Of a stretch of DNA of 64,000 nucleotides, positions 36,607-46,927 are shown piece after piece. Numbering within the stretch: position 1 is the stretch's first letter; the number at the start of each line of letters is the position of its first letter. The translations under genes were made by a program, and so were the position numbers. Source of the stretch: Pseudomonas tumuqii. Its GTDB lineage: Bacteria; Pseudomonadota; Gammaproteobacteria; Pseudomonadales; Pseudomonadaceae. Under the pieces are notes generated by a model. The model had not been told where the DNA came from. It searched no databases and saw nothing but the letters and a program-made list of their open reading frames with translations. The stretch lies in contig NZ_JAAOJA010000002.1 of assembly GCF_013184545.1 (NCBI RefSeq), positions 62,001 through 126,000 on the forward strand. The letters run 5' to 3'.

Positions 36607-39267
36607 TCAGTCTGCGTGTTCCTGTAATTTCTGTTCGGCGTGCGCCAGGCGTTGACGGGCTGCGGCCAGGGCATCGGTGGCACTGCTCGCATCGCGTTCC
36701 AGCTTGCGCAGGTCGGCGCGGGCGAAGGCCACCTCGGTTTTCAGGGTGCGGGTGGTGTCGTCAATCGGCTGTTTGTCCGTGCGCACCAGCGTTGGCGCAG
36801 GCTTGTTGGCCGTCGCCTCGGCGGCGTGCAGAGCCTGTTCTGCCTGGGCCAGGGCATCGCGCAGACTGCCCAGTTCGGCGTCATCGCTGCCGGCTTTCTC
36901 GGCTTTTTTCAACTCGGCGCGCTTCATTGCCAGTTCGATCTTGGCCTTCTTCAGGGCGCTGTCGTCGACTGGCGTTGCCGGCGGGGCGGCCTGGTTTTGC
37001 AGGTCGGCCAGGGCCTTTTCGGCTGCTTCGAGCTGCTGGCGCACGCGGGCCAGTTCGGCCTGCTGATCGTCGTCCGGGGCCTCGAGTTTCTCCAGCTTGC
37101 GCAGCTGGGCGCGGAGCATGGCGGCGTCGATCTTGGCCTTCTTCAGGGCGCTGTCGTCGGCGGGCTGCGTTGTCGTTGGCGTGGCCTGGCTCTGCAGGTC
37201 GGTCAGGGCCTTTTCCGCTGCTTCGAGCTGTTGGCGCAAACGGGCCAGTTCGGCCTGCTGGTCATCGTCCGGGGCCTCGAGTTGCTCCAGCTTGCGCAAC
37301 TGGGCGCGGAGCATGGCGGCGTCGATCTTGGCCTTCTTCAGGGCGCCGTCGTCGACCGGCGTTGCCGGCAGCGCGGCCTGGCTCTGCAGGTCGGTCAGGG
37401 CCTTTTCCGCCTCTTCGAGCTGCTGGCGCAAGCGGGCCAGTTCGGCCTGCTGATCGTCGTCCGGGGCCTCGAGTTGCTCCAGCTTGCGCAACTGGGCGCG
37501 AAGCATGGCGGCGTCGATCTTGGCCTTCTTCAGGGCGCCGTCATCCGCCGCAGGCGTTGCTGCCGCGGCTGGTGGGCTGGCCGCCATGGCGGCATCCAGG
37601 GCCTGTTGGGCGGCTGTTGCGGCACTTTGCAGCTGGTCGACCTGGGCCTGCATCTCGGGTGTGGCGTGGGCCGCCAGCTGCTTCTCGGCCTTCTTCAGCG
37701 CGACCTGGGCCATGCTGGCTTCGATCTTGAGTTTCTTCAGTTCGTCGCCGAGACCAGCCGGTTTGGCTGCTGCGCCGTCGTCAGTGTTCGCTGGCGCTTC
37801 GGCCTGGGCGGCCTTGGCGCGGGCGGCCTTCTCGGCGCGGGCCTTGCGTTCGGCTTCTTTCTGCTCTTCGGCGCGGCGCAGGCGTTCCTGGCGCAGCTCG
37901 AAGCGCTGCTTGGACTGTTCTGCCTTGAGCTGCTTCTGTTCCAAGTCACGAATTTCGCCCTTGGCTGCACGGTAGTACTGCACCAGGGGAATGCTCGACG
38001 GGCAGACATAGGCGCAGGCGCCGCATTCGATGCAGTCGAACAGGTTGTGTGCCTTGAGCTGCTCATGCTCCTGGCCGATGGCGAAGAAGTGCAGCTGCTG
38101 CGGCAGCAGGCTGGCCGGACAGACCTCGGCGCACTCGCCGCAGCGGATGCAGGGCATGGCCGGGGGCGGTGGCGGCAATTCGGCGCTGGTCGCGGCGAGC
38201 AGGCAGTTGGTGGTCTTGATCAGCGGCACGTCGAAGTCGGGCAGGGTGAAGCCCATCATCGGCCCGCCCATGATCAGGCGGTTGAGTTTGCTGCGGTCGA
38301 GGCCGGCAAACTCCAGCAGTTCGCCCACCGGGGTGCCGAGCAGCACCTCGACGTTCATCGGCCGCGCCAGGGCTTCGCCGGTGAGGGTGGTGATGCGCGA
38401 GATCAGCGGTTTGCCGAGAACCACCGCGTCGTGGATGGCTTTGCAGGTGCCGACGTTCTGGCAGAGGATGCCGATATCCGCCGGCAGGCCGCCGCTGGGG
38501 ACTTCGACGCCGGTGAGGATCTGGATCAGCTGCTTCTCGCCGCCCGAGGGATATTTGGTCGGGAACACCCGCAGTTGATAACTGCGCTCGCTCAAGGCCG
38601 TGCGCAGTGCGGCGATGGCTTCTGGCTTGTTGTCTTCGACGCCGATCAGTACCCGATCGGGCTGGATCAGTTGGGCGAGTATATCGATGCCGGAAATCAG
38701 TTGTTCGGTCCGTTCACGCATCAACAGATCGTCGGCGGTGATGTAGGGCTCGCACTCGGTGCCGTTGATCACCAGGGTGTGGATCTTCTGGGCCGGCCGG
38801 GCGTTGAGCTTGACCGCCGTGGGGAAGCCGGCGCCACCCAGGCCGCTGATCCCGGCCTGACGGATCATCTCCAGTAGGCTGCTGTTTTCCAGATGACGGT
38901 AGTCCGGGCAGGGCGTCAGTTCGCACCATTGATCCAGGCCGTCGCTGTCGATGACGATGGCCGGGGCGAGCATGCCGGAGACATGCGGGTAAGGCTGCGG
39001 GCCGATGAAGCTGACGGTGCCGGAGGTCGGCGCATGCAGCGGCACGCTGACGAAACCATTGGCCGCGGCGATCAGTTGCCCCTTGAGCACCCGCTGGCCC
39101 AGGGCAACCACCGGCTCGGCCGGTGCGCCGATGTGCTGGTTGAGTGGCAACACCAGGCGCTTGGGCAGCGGCGCCGGCTGGATCGACGTACGGTTGGAGA
39201 GGTGTTTGCGCTCCGGCGGATGAATGCCGCCGGGGATATCCCATACCAGGGGTTGCATCGCTGTCAT
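36607..39267 (-). CDS. rsxC: electron transport complex subunit RsxC/RnfC, with repeat tail
   Basis: An 886-residue peripheral subunit. Residues about 1-450 carry the RnfC barrel and NADH/FMN domains ([14 protein letters not shown]). Two ferredoxin-type [4Fe-4S] motifs follow ([12 protein letters not shown] and [12 protein letters not shown]). Beyond this lies a long Lys/Glu/Ala tail with three nearly identical 64-65-residue units and flanking degenerate ones, each with a predicted helical hairpin. E. coli RsxC (740) is shorter. The ATG at 39267 overlaps the rsxB stop. The tail is charged and probably coiled-coil; its role is unknown. Confidence 0.93.
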   Translation of the reverse strand: MTAMQPLVWDIPGGIHPPERKHLSNRTSIQPAPLPKRLVLPLNQHIGAPAEPVVALGQRVLKGQLIAAANGFVSVPLHAPTSGTVSFIGPQPYPHVSGMLAPAIVIDSDGLDQWCELTPCPDYRHLENSSLLEMIRQAGISGLGGAGFPTAVKLNARPAQKIHTLVINGTECEPYITADDLLMRERTEQLISGIDILAQLIQPDRVLIGVEDNKPEAIAALRTALSERSYQLRVFPTKYPSGGEKQLIQILTGVEVPSGGLPADIGILCQNVGTCKAIHDAVVLGKPLISRITTLTGEALARPMNVEVLLGTPVGELLEFAGLDRSKLNRLIMGGPMMGFTLPDFDVPLIKTTNCLLAATSAELPPPPPAMPCIRCGECAEVCPASLLPQQLHFFAIGQEHEQLKAHNLFDCIECGACAYVCPSSIPLVQYYRAAKGEIRDLEQKQLKAEQSKQRFELRQERLRRAEEQKEAERKARAEKAARAKAAQAEAPANTDDGAAAKPAGLGDELKKLKIEASMAQVALKKAEKQLAAHATPEMQAQVDQLQSAATAAQQALDAAMAASPPAAAATPAADDGALKKAKIDAAMLRAQLRKLEQLEAPDDDQQAELARLRQQLEEAEKALTDLQSQAALPATPVDDGALKKAKIDAAMLRAQLRKLEQLEAPDDDQQAELARLRQQLEAAEKALTDLQSQATPTTTQPADDSALKKAKIDAAMLRAQLRKLEKLEAPDDDQQAELARVRQQLEAAEKALADLQNQAAPPATPVDDSALKKAKIELAMKRAELKKAEKAGSDDAELGSLRDALAQAEQALHAAEATANKPAPTLVRTDKQPIDDTTRTLKTEVAFARADLRKLERDASSATDALAAARQRLAHAEQKLQEHAD
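36967..37545 (-). repeat. three tandem 192/195/192-bp repeats within rsxC
   Basis: Units start at about 37545, 37353 and 37158 on the minus strand and encode [19 protein letters not shown]... of 64, 65 and 64 residues, nearly identical. One degenerate unit continues leftwards to about 36790 and another precedes it. The in-frame unit length means copy number can change without a frameshift. Confidence 0.9.
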
Positions 39268-39839
39268 GCTGCCTGCTCCCGATCGCTGGCGATCAACTGG
39301 CCGGGCGGCAGGGGCTTGCTCCACTTCCAGCTTTGCACGCTGCTGCCCAGCGGGATCATGTCGATGCAGTCCACCGGGCAGGGTTCGACGCAGAGGTCGC
39401 AGCCGGTGCATTCGGCGACGATCACTGTGTGCATCTGCTTGGCCGCGCCGACAATGGCGTCCACCGGGCAGGCCTGAATGCATTTGGTGCAGCCGATGCA
39501 CTCGGCCTCGCGGATGTAGGCGACCATCTGCGGTTTCTCGCCTTCCACCGCGTCCAGCGGTTCGGCCTCGACATCTAGCAGGTCGGCCAGTGCCTGGATG
39601 GTCGCTTCGCCGCCCGGTGGGCATTTGTTGATCTTGTCGCCGCCGGCAATCGCCTCGGCATAGGGTTTACAACCGGGATAGCCGCACTGGCCGCACTGGG
39701 TTTGTGGCAGCAGGGCGTTGATCTGCTCGGCGATCGGATTGCCCTCGACCTTGAAACGCACCGCGGCGAAACCGAGGATGGCGCCGGCCACCAGGCACAG
39801 CGCCAGCAGGGCGAGAACCGCGCTGAGCAACAGGCTCAT
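39264..39839 (-). CDS. rsxB: electron transport complex subunit RsxB/RnfB
   Basis: A 191-residue iron-sulfur subunit. It has an N-terminal membrane helix (about 1-25), then a Fe-S motif in [15 protein letters not shown], and two ferredoxin-type [4Fe-4S] sites in [12 protein letters not shown] and [12 protein letters not shown]. It passes electrons between RsxC and the membrane partners. Its ATG overlaps the rsxA stop by four bases and its stop overlaps the rsxC start. Confidence 0.95.
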   Translation of the reverse strand: MSLLLSAVLALLALCLVAGAILGFAAVRFKVEGNPIAEQINALLPQTQCGQCGYPGCKPYAEAIAGGDKINKCPPGGEATIQALADLLDVEAEPLDAVEGEKPQMVAYIREAECIGCTKCIQACPVDAIVGAAKQMHTVIVAECTGCDLCVEPCPVDCIDMIPLGSSVQSWKWSKPLPPGQLIASDREQAA

Positions 39840-40420
39840 AGCTTGATCAGCCCGGTAAAGCCCATGAACGCCAGCGACATCAGGCCGGCCGTAACCATGC
39901 CGATGGCGGCGCCCTGGAAGGTCTTCGGCACATCGGCGATGGCGATGCGCTCCCGCATGGCGGCGAACAGCACCAGCACCAGGGAGAAGCCGAGGCCGGC
40001 GGCAAAGCCGTTGGCGGTGGCCGTGATGAAAGAGAACTCGGCCTTGTTGGCGTTGAGCAGGGCCACCCCGAGGACGATGCAGTTGGTGGTGATCAGCGGC
40101 AGGAAGATGCCGAGCACGCGGTACAGCAGCGGGCTGGTCTTGTTCACCACCATTTCGGTGAACTGCACCACCACGGCGATCACCAGGATAAAGCTGATGG
40201 TGCGCAGGAACTCGATATCCAGCGGCTTGAGCACGTATTGCTGGACCAGGTAGCTGCACATGGCCGCCAGGGTCAGCACGAAGGTGGTGGCCAGGGACAG
40301 GCCGATGGCCGTCTCGATCTTCTTCGACACACCCATGAACGGGCACAGGCCGAGGAATTGCACCAGCACGAAGTTGTTGACCAGGATGGCACTGACCATG
40401 ATCAAGGCGAGTTCGGTCAT
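39836..40420 (-). CDS. rsxA: electron transport complex subunit RsxA/RnfA
   Basis: A 194-residue, six-helix membrane protein that heads the rsx operon, with [20 protein letters not shown] and [17 protein letters not shown] motifs shared with RsxE. The frame stays open upstream, but the ATG at 40420 gives the normal family start [17 protein letters not shown]. The operon is separated from metG by about 157 bp. Confidence 0.96.
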   Translation of the reverse strand: MTELALIMVSAILVNNFVLVQFLGLCPFMGVSKKIETAIGLSLATTFVLTLAAMCSYLVQQYVLKPLDIEFLRTISFILVIAVVVQFTEMVVNKTSPLLYRVLGIFLPLITTNCIVLGVALLNANKAEFSFITATANGFAAGLGFSLVLVLFAAMRERIAIADVPKTFQGAAIGMVTAGLMSLAFMGFTGLIKL

Positions 40421-40577
40421 TGCGGGTTCCGTTGGTGGACAGGCAAGGCCGTGGGGAAAGGGTTGTCTATTATCGGGAAGCCGGTCCGGCCACACAAGCC
40501 GGATCACTGTGCCTGAGTGGCTGGCATAAGGCTGGCGCAGCGTATTGGGGCACGCTGCGCCAATCTGCCGCAGTTGC

Positions 40578-42635
40578 TTACTTGACCCGTTGGCCCGGTT
40601 TGGCGCCGCTGTCCGGGCTGAGCAGGTAGATTTCCTCGCCACCCGGGCCGGCGGCCAGGACCATGCCTTCGCTGATACCGAACTTCATCTTGCGTGCGGC
40701 CAGGTTGGCCACGTACAGGGTCAGGCGACCTTCCAGCTGGCTCGGGTCGGGGTAGGCGCTCTTGATTCCGGAGAACACGTTGCGCTTGGCATCGCCGATG
40801 TCCAGGGTCAGGCGCAGCAGCTTGTCGGCGCCCTCGACGAACTCGCATTTCTCGATCAGGGCGATACGCAGGTCGACCGCGGCAAAGGCGTCGAAGGCGA
40901 TCTCGGCCGCCAGTGGGTCTTTTGCCAGTTCGCCGTTGCCTCGGGGAACGCTCTCCTGGGGCGCGTGGCCGGTTTCGCTGGCGGCGAGGTCTTCCTTGGA
41001 GGCTTCGATCATGGCGTCGATTTTCGCAGGCTCGATGCGGGTCAGCAGGGCGCTGAACGGGTTCAGTTGGTGGTTGGCCAGCAGGCTCTGGTGGTCGTCC
41101 CAGCTCAGCGGCGCGACATTGAGGAAGGCCTCGGCATCGGCGGCCAGTTTCGGCAGCACCGGCTTGAGGAAGATCAGTAACTGGCGGAACAGGTTGATGC
41201 CCAGGGCGCAGATGGCCTGCACCTCGTCCTGCTTGCCGTCCTGTTTGGCCAGCGCCCAGGGCGCCTTGTCGGCGATCCAGGCGTTGGCGCGGTCGGCCAG
41301 GCCCATGATTTCGCGCATGGCGCGGGCAAAGTCGCGGGCCTCGTAGGCCTCGGCGATGCTCGGCGCGGCGGCCTGGAAGGCGTCGGTCAGTTCGGGTGCG
41401 GCATTGCCGGCAACCAGTACACCGGCATTGCCCTTGTGGATAAAGCCGGCGCAGCGGCTGGCGATGTTGACCACCTTGCCGACCAGATCCGAGTTGACCT
41501 TCTGCACGAAGTCTTCGAGGTTGAGGTCGAGGTCTTCAATGCCGCGGCCGAGCTTGGCCGCGTAGTAGTAGCGCAGGTATTCCGGATTGAGGTGATCCAG
41601 GTAGGTGCGCGCCTTGATGAAGGTGCCGCGCGACTTGGACATCTTCTGGCCGTTGACGGTCAGGTAGCCATGCACGGCGACCGCGGTCGGCTTGCGCAAG
41701 CCGGCGCCTTCGAGCATCGCCGGCCAGAACAGGGCGTGGAAGTTGACGATGTCCTTGCCGATGAAGTGGTACAGCTCGGCCGTCGAGTCCTTGCCCCAGA
41801 AGGCGTCGAAGTCCAGCTCGGGATTGCGCGCGCAAAGGTTCTTGAAGCTGGCCATGTAGCCGACAGGTGCGTCCAGCCAGACGTAGAAGTACTTGCCGGG
41901 CTCGTCGGGGATCTCGAAGCCGAAGTAGGGCGCATCGCGGCTGATGTCCCATTCCTGCAGGCCGGAATCCAGCCATTCGGCGATCTTGTTGGCCACCGCG
42001 TCCTGCAGGGCGCCGCCACGGGTCCAGCTTTTCAGCATGGCCTCGAAGTCCGGCAGCTTGAAGAAGAAGTGCTTGGAGTCGCGCAGTTCAGGCACCGCGC
42101 CGGAGATGGCCGAGCGCGGGTTCTTCAGCTCGGTGGGCTCGTAGGTGGCGCCGCATTTCTCGCAGTTGTCGCCGTACTGGTCCTCGGCGCCGCACTTCGG
42201 GCAGCTGCCCTTGATGAAGCGGTCGGCGAGGAACATGCCCTTTTCCGGGTCGAAGTACTGGGTCACCGAGCGGGTGGCGATATGCCCGGCGTCGCGCAGT
42301 TTCAGGTAGATGGCCGCCGACAGCTCGCGGTTTTCCTCGGAGTGGGTCGAGTGGTAGTTGTCGAAGTTCACCAGAAAGTCGGCGAAGTCGGCTGTGTGCT
42401 CGGCCTTGACGTCGGCGATCAGCTGTTCCGGGGTGATGCCTTCTTTCTCGGCGCGCAGCATGATCGCCGAGCCATGAGCGTCGTCGGCACAGACGTAGAT
42501 GGCCTGGTTGCCGCGCAGCTTCTGGAAGCGCACCCACATATCGGTCTGGATGTATTCGAGCATATGGCCAAGGTGGATCGAACCGTTGGCATAGGGCAGG
42601 GCGCTGGTAACGAGAATCTTGCGGGCTTCGCTCAT
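40578..42635 (-). CDS. metG: methionyl-tRNA synthetase
   Basis: A 685-residue class I aminoacyl-tRNA synthetase. HLGH (HIGH-type) and KMSKSRGT are present, the zinc-binding insert has [18 protein letters not shown], and the C terminus ends in the tRNA-binding OB-fold domain (from about residue 580) seen in dimeric forms. The ATG at 42635 gives the family start [18 protein letters not shown]. It is divergent from mrp with 199 bp between them. Confidence 0.97.
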   Translation of the reverse strand: MSEARKILVTSALPYANGSIHLGHMLEYIQTDMWVRFQKLRGNQAIYVCADDAHGSAIMLRAEKEGITPEQLIADVKAEHTADFADFLVNFDNYHSTHSEENRELSAAIYLKLRDAGHIATRSVTQYFDPEKGMFLADRFIKGSCPKCGAEDQYGDNCEKCGATYEPTELKNPRSAISGAVPELRDSKHFFFKLPDFEAMLKSWTRGGALQDAVANKIAEWLDSGLQEWDISRDAPYFGFEIPDEPGKYFYVWLDAPVGYMASFKNLCARNPELDFDAFWGKDSTAELYHFIGKDIVNFHALFWPAMLEGAGLRKPTAVAVHGYLTVNGQKMSKSRGTFIKARTYLDHLNPEYLRYYYAAKLGRGIEDLDLNLEDFVQKVNSDLVGKVVNIASRCAGFIHKGNAGVLVAGNAAPELTDAFQAAAPSIAEAYEARDFARAMREIMGLADRANAWIADKAPWALAKQDGKQDEVQAICALGINLFRQLLIFLKPVLPKLAADAEAFLNVAPLSWDDHQSLLANHQLNPFSALLTRIEPAKIDAMIEASKEDLAASETGHAPQESVPRGNGELAKDPLAAEIAFDAFAAVDLRIALIEKCEFVEGADKLLRLTLDIGDAKRNVFSGIKSAYPDPSQLEGRLTLYVANLAARKMKFGISEGMVLAAGPGGEEIYLLSPDSGAKPGQRVK

Positions 42636-42834
42636 GGGAATCGGCTGCACTGGTATAACGAAAGAAGTCGGCAACTATATAGGCGGCGCGGATTTTTTTC
42701 ATCCGCTGGATCGTCTGGACAGGCGGCGCGGCGTCGATCCAGGGCGCCGATGAGCCAGAGAGGCGGTGCGCGCGGCGCAGCCTACGGGGTAATATGCCCG
42801 CCTGTTCTGCTCGGTCTTTCCCAGGGAGTCCTCT

Positions 42835-43923
42835 ATGTCCGTCACCCGCGCAGCGATCGAAGCTGCACTGTCGCAATACACCGATCCACACCTCGATCAG
42901 GACCCGGTCAGCGCCGGCTGCCTGCGCGAGGTGGATATTCAGGGCGGCAAGGTCAGCGTGCGCCTGCAACTGGGTTACGCCGCCGGCCTGTTCAAGAGCG
43001 GCTGGGCGCAGATGCTGCAAATGGCCCTGGAAAACCTCGACGGCGTCGACAGCGCGCAGGTCCAGATCGATTGCGTGATCGAGGCGCACAAGGCGCAGGA
43101 CCAGGTGCCGGCCCTGGCCAACGTGAAGAACGTGATCGCGGTGGCCTCGGGCAAGGGCGGGGTGGGCAAATCGACCACGGCCGCCAACCTGGCGCTGGCG
43201 CTGATGCGCGAAGGCGCCAAGGTCGGCATTCTCGACGCGGACATCTATGGGCCGAGCCAGGGCATCATGTTCGGCATCGCCGAGGGCACGCGGCCTGAGA
43301 TCCGGGAGCAGAAATGGTTCGTGCCGCTCCTGGCCCATGGCGTCGAGGTCATGTCGATGGCTTTTCTGACCGACGAAAACACCCCGGTGGTATGGCGCGG
43401 GCCCATGGTCTCCGGTGCGCTGATCCAGTTGATCACCCAGACCGCCTGGGGCGACCTGGATTATCTGGTGGTCGACATGCCCCCGGGCACCGGTGACATC
43501 CAGCTGACCCTGGCGCAGAAGGTGCCGGTCTCCGGCGCGGTGATCGTCACCACGCCGCAGGATCTGGCGCTGCTGGATGCCAAGAAGGGCGTGGAGATGT
43601 TCCGCAAGGTGAATATCCCGGTGCTCGGTGTGGTGGAAAACATGGCGGTGCACATCTGCTCGAACTGCGGCCATGCCGAGCACCTGTTCGGCGAGGGTGG
43701 CGGCGAGAAGCTGGCGGCGCAGTACGGTGTCGACCTGCTGGCGTCCTTGCCCCTGTCGATGGCCATTCGCATGCAGTCCGACGGCGGCAAGCCGACCACC
43801 ATCGCCGACCCGGAAAGCCAGATCGCCATGATCTATCAGGAAATCGCCCGTAACGTCGGCGCACGTATCGCCCAGGGTGACCGGCAGCAGGCGATGCCGA
43901 GCATCGTGATCAGCGAAGACTGA
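42835..43923 (+). CDS. apbC: Mrp/ApbC-type iron-sulfur carrier ATPase
   Basis: A 362-residue P-loop ATPase that binds and transfers [4Fe-4S] clusters. The deviant Walker A GKGGVGKST is present near residue 105, the metal-binding cysteines lie in CSNCGHAEHLFG, and an N-terminal MIP18-like (DUF59) domain occupies residues 1-90. It is divergent from metG. The same pairing is recalled in P. aeruginosa. Confidence 0.94.
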   Translation: MSVTRAAIEAALSQYTDPHLDQDPVSAGCLREVDIQGGKVSVRLQLGYAAGLFKSGWAQMLQMALENLDGVDSAQVQIDCVIEAHKAQDQVPALANVKNVIAVASGKGGVGKSTTAANLALALMREGAKVGILDADIYGPSQGIMFGIAEGTRPEIREQKWFVPLLAHGVEVMSMAFLTDENTPVVWRGPMVSGALIQLITQTAWGDLDYLVVDMPPGTGDIQLTLAQKVPVSGAVIVTTPQDLALLDAKKGVEMFRKVNIPVLGVVENMAVHICSNCGHAEHLFGEGGGEKLAAQYGVDLLASLPLSMAIRMQSDGGKPTTIADPESQIAMIYQEIARNVGARIAQGDRQQAMPSIVISED

Positions 43924-43991
43924 TTCAGCCGTGGCGCGCAGGCTCTGCGCGCCGTTGCTGTAACAGCACAATCACCAAGCCTGCGCCCACA

Positions 43992-44020
43992 AAAAAGCCC
44001 CGCACAGGGCGGGGCTTTTT
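43992..44020 (+). terminator. intrinsic terminator after apbC
   Basis: AAAAAGCCCCGC / GCGGGGCTTTTT with a 5-base loop; T and A runs on either side allow termination in both directions, including the convergent csp gene. Confidence 0.9.
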
Positions 44021-44041
44021 CTCAAGCGGGGTTAGATCAGG

Positions 44042-44251
44042 TTATACAACCTGAACTTCCTCAGCTTGCATGCCTTTCTGACCACGGGTGGCCACGAAAG
44101 TCACTTGCTGGCCTTCTTTCAGGCTCTTGAAGCCATCGCTCTGGATAGCTTTGAAGTGTACGAACAGGTCGTCACCGGATTGCGGAGTGATAAAGCCGTA
44201 GCCTTTCTCATCGTTAAACCACTTGACGGTACCATTCTGACGATTCGACAT
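44042..44251 (-). CDS. cold-shock protein, CspA family
   Basis: A 69-residue OB-fold nucleic-acid chaperone with the RNP1 run KGYGFITP and RNP2-like [14 protein letters not shown] lies before the ATG at 44251. Codon usage is that of a highly expressed gene. The upstream region is long (see 44252-44576), as in cold-shock genes with a structured leader. Whether it is cold-induced cannot be told from sequence. Confidence 0.95.
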   Translation of the reverse strand: MSNRQNGTVKWFNDEKGYGFITPQSGDDLFVHFKAIQSDGFKSLKEGQQVTFVATRGQKGMQAEEVQVV

Positions 44252-44576
44252 TTTATGTCTCCTAACAATTTTTAATAACAGCCCTGGAAAAGCCCAGGCC
44301 GGGACTGAGTGCAACGAGTACTAGGAGTCGGACGATGTTTGGATCGAAATCTAGGCATCAAGTAGCGATTCGCGGTGACACATGCAGCACAGTGGCGCTA
44401 CTGTACGCGCTTTTAACGCTAAGCGCGAACGCTCTGTACGGCTTTCTGTTATTTAGCGATGGGTGAAGTAACGCCAGGCTTGGGCGATGACGTTGGTCGA
44501 CAGTCTTTGAACCCTGCCGCCGGCCCCGGTAAGATGCGCTCACTTTTTCATCACCCGCTTATTCAGGACACTCGCC
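44252..44576. other. divergent intergenic region, csp leader / dcd promoter
   Basis: A 325-bp gap. The part next to csp (44252-44340) probably holds its leader, including the palindromic CCTGGAAAAGCCCAGG near 44283-44298. The part before dcd contains no clear operator. No further gene is seen. Confidence 0.45.
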
Positions 44577-45143
44577 ATGAGCATCAAATCGGATAAATGG
44601 ATTCGCCGCATGGCTCAAGAGCACGGCATGATCGAGCCTTTCGTCGAGCGTCAGGTGCGCGCAGAAGGCAGTCAGCCGCTGATCTCCTACGGTGTTTCCA
44701 GCTATGGCTACGATGTGCGTTGTGCCGATGAATTCAAGGTATTTACCAACATCAATTCGGCCACCGTCGATCCGAAGAACTTCGATGCAAAGAGCTTCGT
44801 CGACGTCAAGAGCGATGTGTGCATCATTCCGCCGAACTCCTTCGCCTTGGCCCGCACCGTCGAGTACTTCCGGATCCCGCGCAATGTACTGACCATCTGC
44901 CTGGGCAAGAGCACCTACGCGCGTTGCGGCATCATCGTCAACGTCACCCCTCTGGAGCCCGAGTGGGAAGGCCATGTGACCCTGGAATTTTCCAACACCA
45001 CGACCTTGCCGGCGAAGATCTATGCCAACGAAGGCGTGGCGCAGATGCTCTTTCTCGAATCCGACGAGGAGTGTGAGGTGTCCTACAAGGATCGCGGCGG
45101 CAAATACCAGGGGCAACTGGGCGTGACCTTGCCGAAAGCCTGA
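44577..45143 (+). CDS. dcd: dCTP deaminase
   Basis: A 188-residue trimeric enzyme converting dCTP to dUTP for thymidylate synthesis. The family runs [12 protein letters not shown], the catalytic Glu region [18 protein letters not shown] and the closing [11 protein letters not shown] are intact. It is monocistronic and ends in a strong terminator shared with nadE. Confidence 0.96.
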   Translation: MSIKSDKWIRRMAQEHGMIEPFVERQVRAEGSQPLISYGVSSYGYDVRCADEFKVFTNINSATVDPKNFDAKSFVDVKSDVCIIPPNSFALARTVEYFRIPRNVLTICLGKSTYARCGIIVNVTPLEPEWEGHVTLEFSNTTTLPAKIYANEGVAQMLFLESDEECEVSYKDRGGKYQGQLGVTLPKA

Positions 45144-45159
45144 TCGAACTGCCTGATCG

Positions 45160-45198
45160 AAAAAGCCGGTTTCCGCATTGAGTGGAAACCGGCTTTTT
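45160..45198. terminator. bidirectional terminator between dcd and nadE
   Basis: AAAAAGCCGGTTTCC and GGAAACCGGCTTTTT are perfect 15-bp arms with a 9-base loop and T runs both ways, between convergent genes. Confidence 0.92.
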
Positions 45199-45217
45199 CT
45201 TGCCTGCATTGTCGCGG

Positions 45218-46045
45218 TCAGGGCGCCAGTGGCAGCTCGCGCTTGTGCCGGCTGTTGTCGTAGGTGCGGGTGATGATGGCGTACGCCTCGTCGCGAACCG
45301 GCTGGCCATGCAGGAAGGCGTCGATCTCGGCGTAACTGACGCCATGGGCTTCTTCGTCCGGCTTGCCGGGGCGCAGTTCCTCCAGGTCGGCGGTGGGTAC
45401 CTTGAATACCAGGTTTTCCGGTGCGCCAAGCTGCTTGGCGATGGCACGCACCTGACCTTTGACCAGGCCACTGAGCGGGGCCAAGTCGCAAGCGCCGTCA
45501 CCAAACTTGGTAAAAAAGCCCATTACCGCCTCGGCCGCATGGTCGGTGCCGATGACCAGGCCATTATTGGCGTTGGCGATGGCGAACTGGGCGACCATGC
45601 GCATGCGCGCCTTGATGTTGCCGACGACAAAGTCGCGGCGTGCCACGGTGAGCTTCTGTAGGTGGCTGACCTGCTCGCCGAGTCCGTACACGCTGTCGGC
45701 GATATTGACCGTGTCTTCTTCGTCCGCGCGGATAAATTGCAGCGACGCCTGGGCGTCGTGCTCGTCGTGCTGGGTGCCGTGAGGCAGGCGCACGGCAATG
45801 AAGCGATAGGTAGCGTCGTCGGTCTCGTTGCGCAGTTCTTCCACGCTCAGTTGCGCGAGACGCCCGGCGGTCAGCGAGTCGACCCCACCGCTGATGCCCA
45901 GCACCAGGACTTTCAGGCCCGCGTTACGCAGGCAATCCTTGATAAAGGTTTTGCGCCGCTCGATCTCTGCCAGCAGGGCGGTTTCGTCTGCAAAGGGAGG
46001 CACCACGTTCAGGGCGGTGGCGATCTCGGCTTGGCGGCTGCTCAT
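45218..46045 (-). CDS. nadE: NAD+ synthetase, ammonia-dependent
   Basis: A 275-residue enzyme amidating nicotinic acid adenine dinucleotide to NAD+. The ATP pyrophosphatase motif SGGVDS is in [17 protein letters not shown], and the length is that of the NH3-dependent form without a glutaminase domain. AAGGA precedes the ATG at 46045. It stands alone. In P. aeruginosa nadE is, as I recall, far from dcd, so its place here may mark a rearrangement. Confidence 0.95.
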   Translation of the reverse strand: MSSRQAEIATALNVVPPFADETALLAEIERRKTFIKDCLRNAGLKVLVLGISGGVDSLTAGRLAQLSVEELRNETDDATYRFIAVRLPHGTQHDEHDAQASLQFIRADEEDTVNIADSVYGLGEQVSHLQKLTVARRDFVVGNIKARMRMVAQFAIANANNGLVIGTDHAAEAVMGFFTKFGDGACDLAPLSGLVKGQVRAIAKQLGAPENLVFKVPTADLEELRPGKPDEEAHGVSYAEIDAFLHGQPVRDEAYAIITRTYDNSRHKRELPLAP

Positions 46046-46529
46046 GGTGGTTCCTTAGGGCAAGTCGGTACGCGGATGATGGTGGTTAGACAGTGACGGC
46101 CTGTTGGTTGTGGCATGGCCTCCAGTCGGGATGGCTTGCCGCAGGCGCTGCAGGATCATAAGCCAACTCTGGCCTCGAGTTAATCGGCAAAGTCGCGCAA
46201 GGGGCTGAAACTCAAGCGAACAACAGGCGCCTTGGGGTCCGCATAGAGCCGGCGCTGTACCGTTCCCATCAAGGATGTCGGCCGTCCCGTGGTTTCACCT
46301 CCGGGGTGGTTTGTTGGCGCGGGATTTCATCCGGCTACAAAAAATCTGCTCACTTGGCTTAAATGAACACATTGCAGTCTGGCGGGTTAGTGGTGCTGAA
46401 ACATCTGGAAAGGCTGTCCGGCGAGGTATGGCCTGCGGTGAGCGAATTGCTTTGGTAGGGTAGGTCACATCAGGACCGTGTCCGTCAGTGTACGGACGAT
46501 CGAGTATTTTAGTGCGGGAGGAATCAGTC
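46046..46529. other. non-coding junction region
   Basis: 484 bp without a supportable gene. The composition is less GC-rich than its surroundings. It contains a small hairpin (GTCCGT/ACGGAC at 46480-46497) in the leader of the next gene and no transposase remnant that I can recognise. It lies where the gene neighbours switch from one conserved block to another. Confidence 0.45.
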
Positions 46530-46757
46530 ATGACGACGTGGAAGATCACATACAGCAAAGATGAGAGCACCGAGGTGTTCGAGCTTCAGTCCAGCAGCAA
46601 GCCGAGCATGGAACAGGCCGTACTGCAGCTGCTCAAAATGGCCGAGAAAGTCTACGAGCGTGAAGAGCCGAAAGACCTTCCCAATGAAATCCAGACCCCG
46701 GCCGTGCGTCTGGCCGAGCGTTACGGCATCACCATCACCGGGATTACTCGCGACTGA
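46530..46757 (+). CDS. small protein of unknown function
   Basis: A 75-residue protein starting MTTWKITYSKDESTEVF with a well-placed GGGAGGAA ribosome site. It is predicted soluble, with a beta-rich start, a central helix (SMEQAVLQLLKMAEKVYE) and a C-terminal part LAERYGITITGITRD. No domain was recognised. It is monocistronic, close to the convergent acylase gene. Confidence 0.65.
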   Translation: MTTWKITYSKDESTEVFELQSSSKPSMEQAVLQLLKMAEKVYEREEPKDLPNEIQTPAVRLAERYGITITGITRD

Positions 46758-46820
46758 CCAGTGTCAGTCGTACGCCCAGAGCCTGCCGGGCAGGCGATCG
46801 CGAGGGTAAATCATGGGCAA

Positions 46821-46844
46821 AAGAAAGGGCGCCAAAAGGCGCCC
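46821..46844 (-). terminator. terminator of the acylase gene
   Basis: GGGCGCC-AAAA-GGCGCCC gives a 7-bp stem; on the minus strand it is followed by TTTCTTTT. It lies 84 bases after the acylase stop. Confidence 0.75.
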
Positions 46845-46927
46845 TAAAGTGATGATCTATGGAGTAAGTCCGTTAATTCAGAGCTGGAGCCTGGCACATT
46901 GGTTCAGTAACCGCCGACCAACGGTGA

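Noticed and set aside
36790..37545. Possible CRISPR-like array
   Set aside because: Units of 192-195 bp are continuous coding repeats in rsxC without alternating unique spacers.
36640..38877. 745-residue plus-strand open frame rich in Leu/Gly and repeats
   Set aside because: It is antisense to rsxC; its apparent repeats mirror the rsxC tandem repeats.
41436..43298. 620-residue plus-strand open frame across metG and mrp
   Set aside because: It runs antisense to metG with no domain match and then enters a wrong frame of mrp.
46275..46463. 62-residue plus-strand open frame in the junction region
   Set aside because: It has no ribosome site or domain and its composition is not coding-like.
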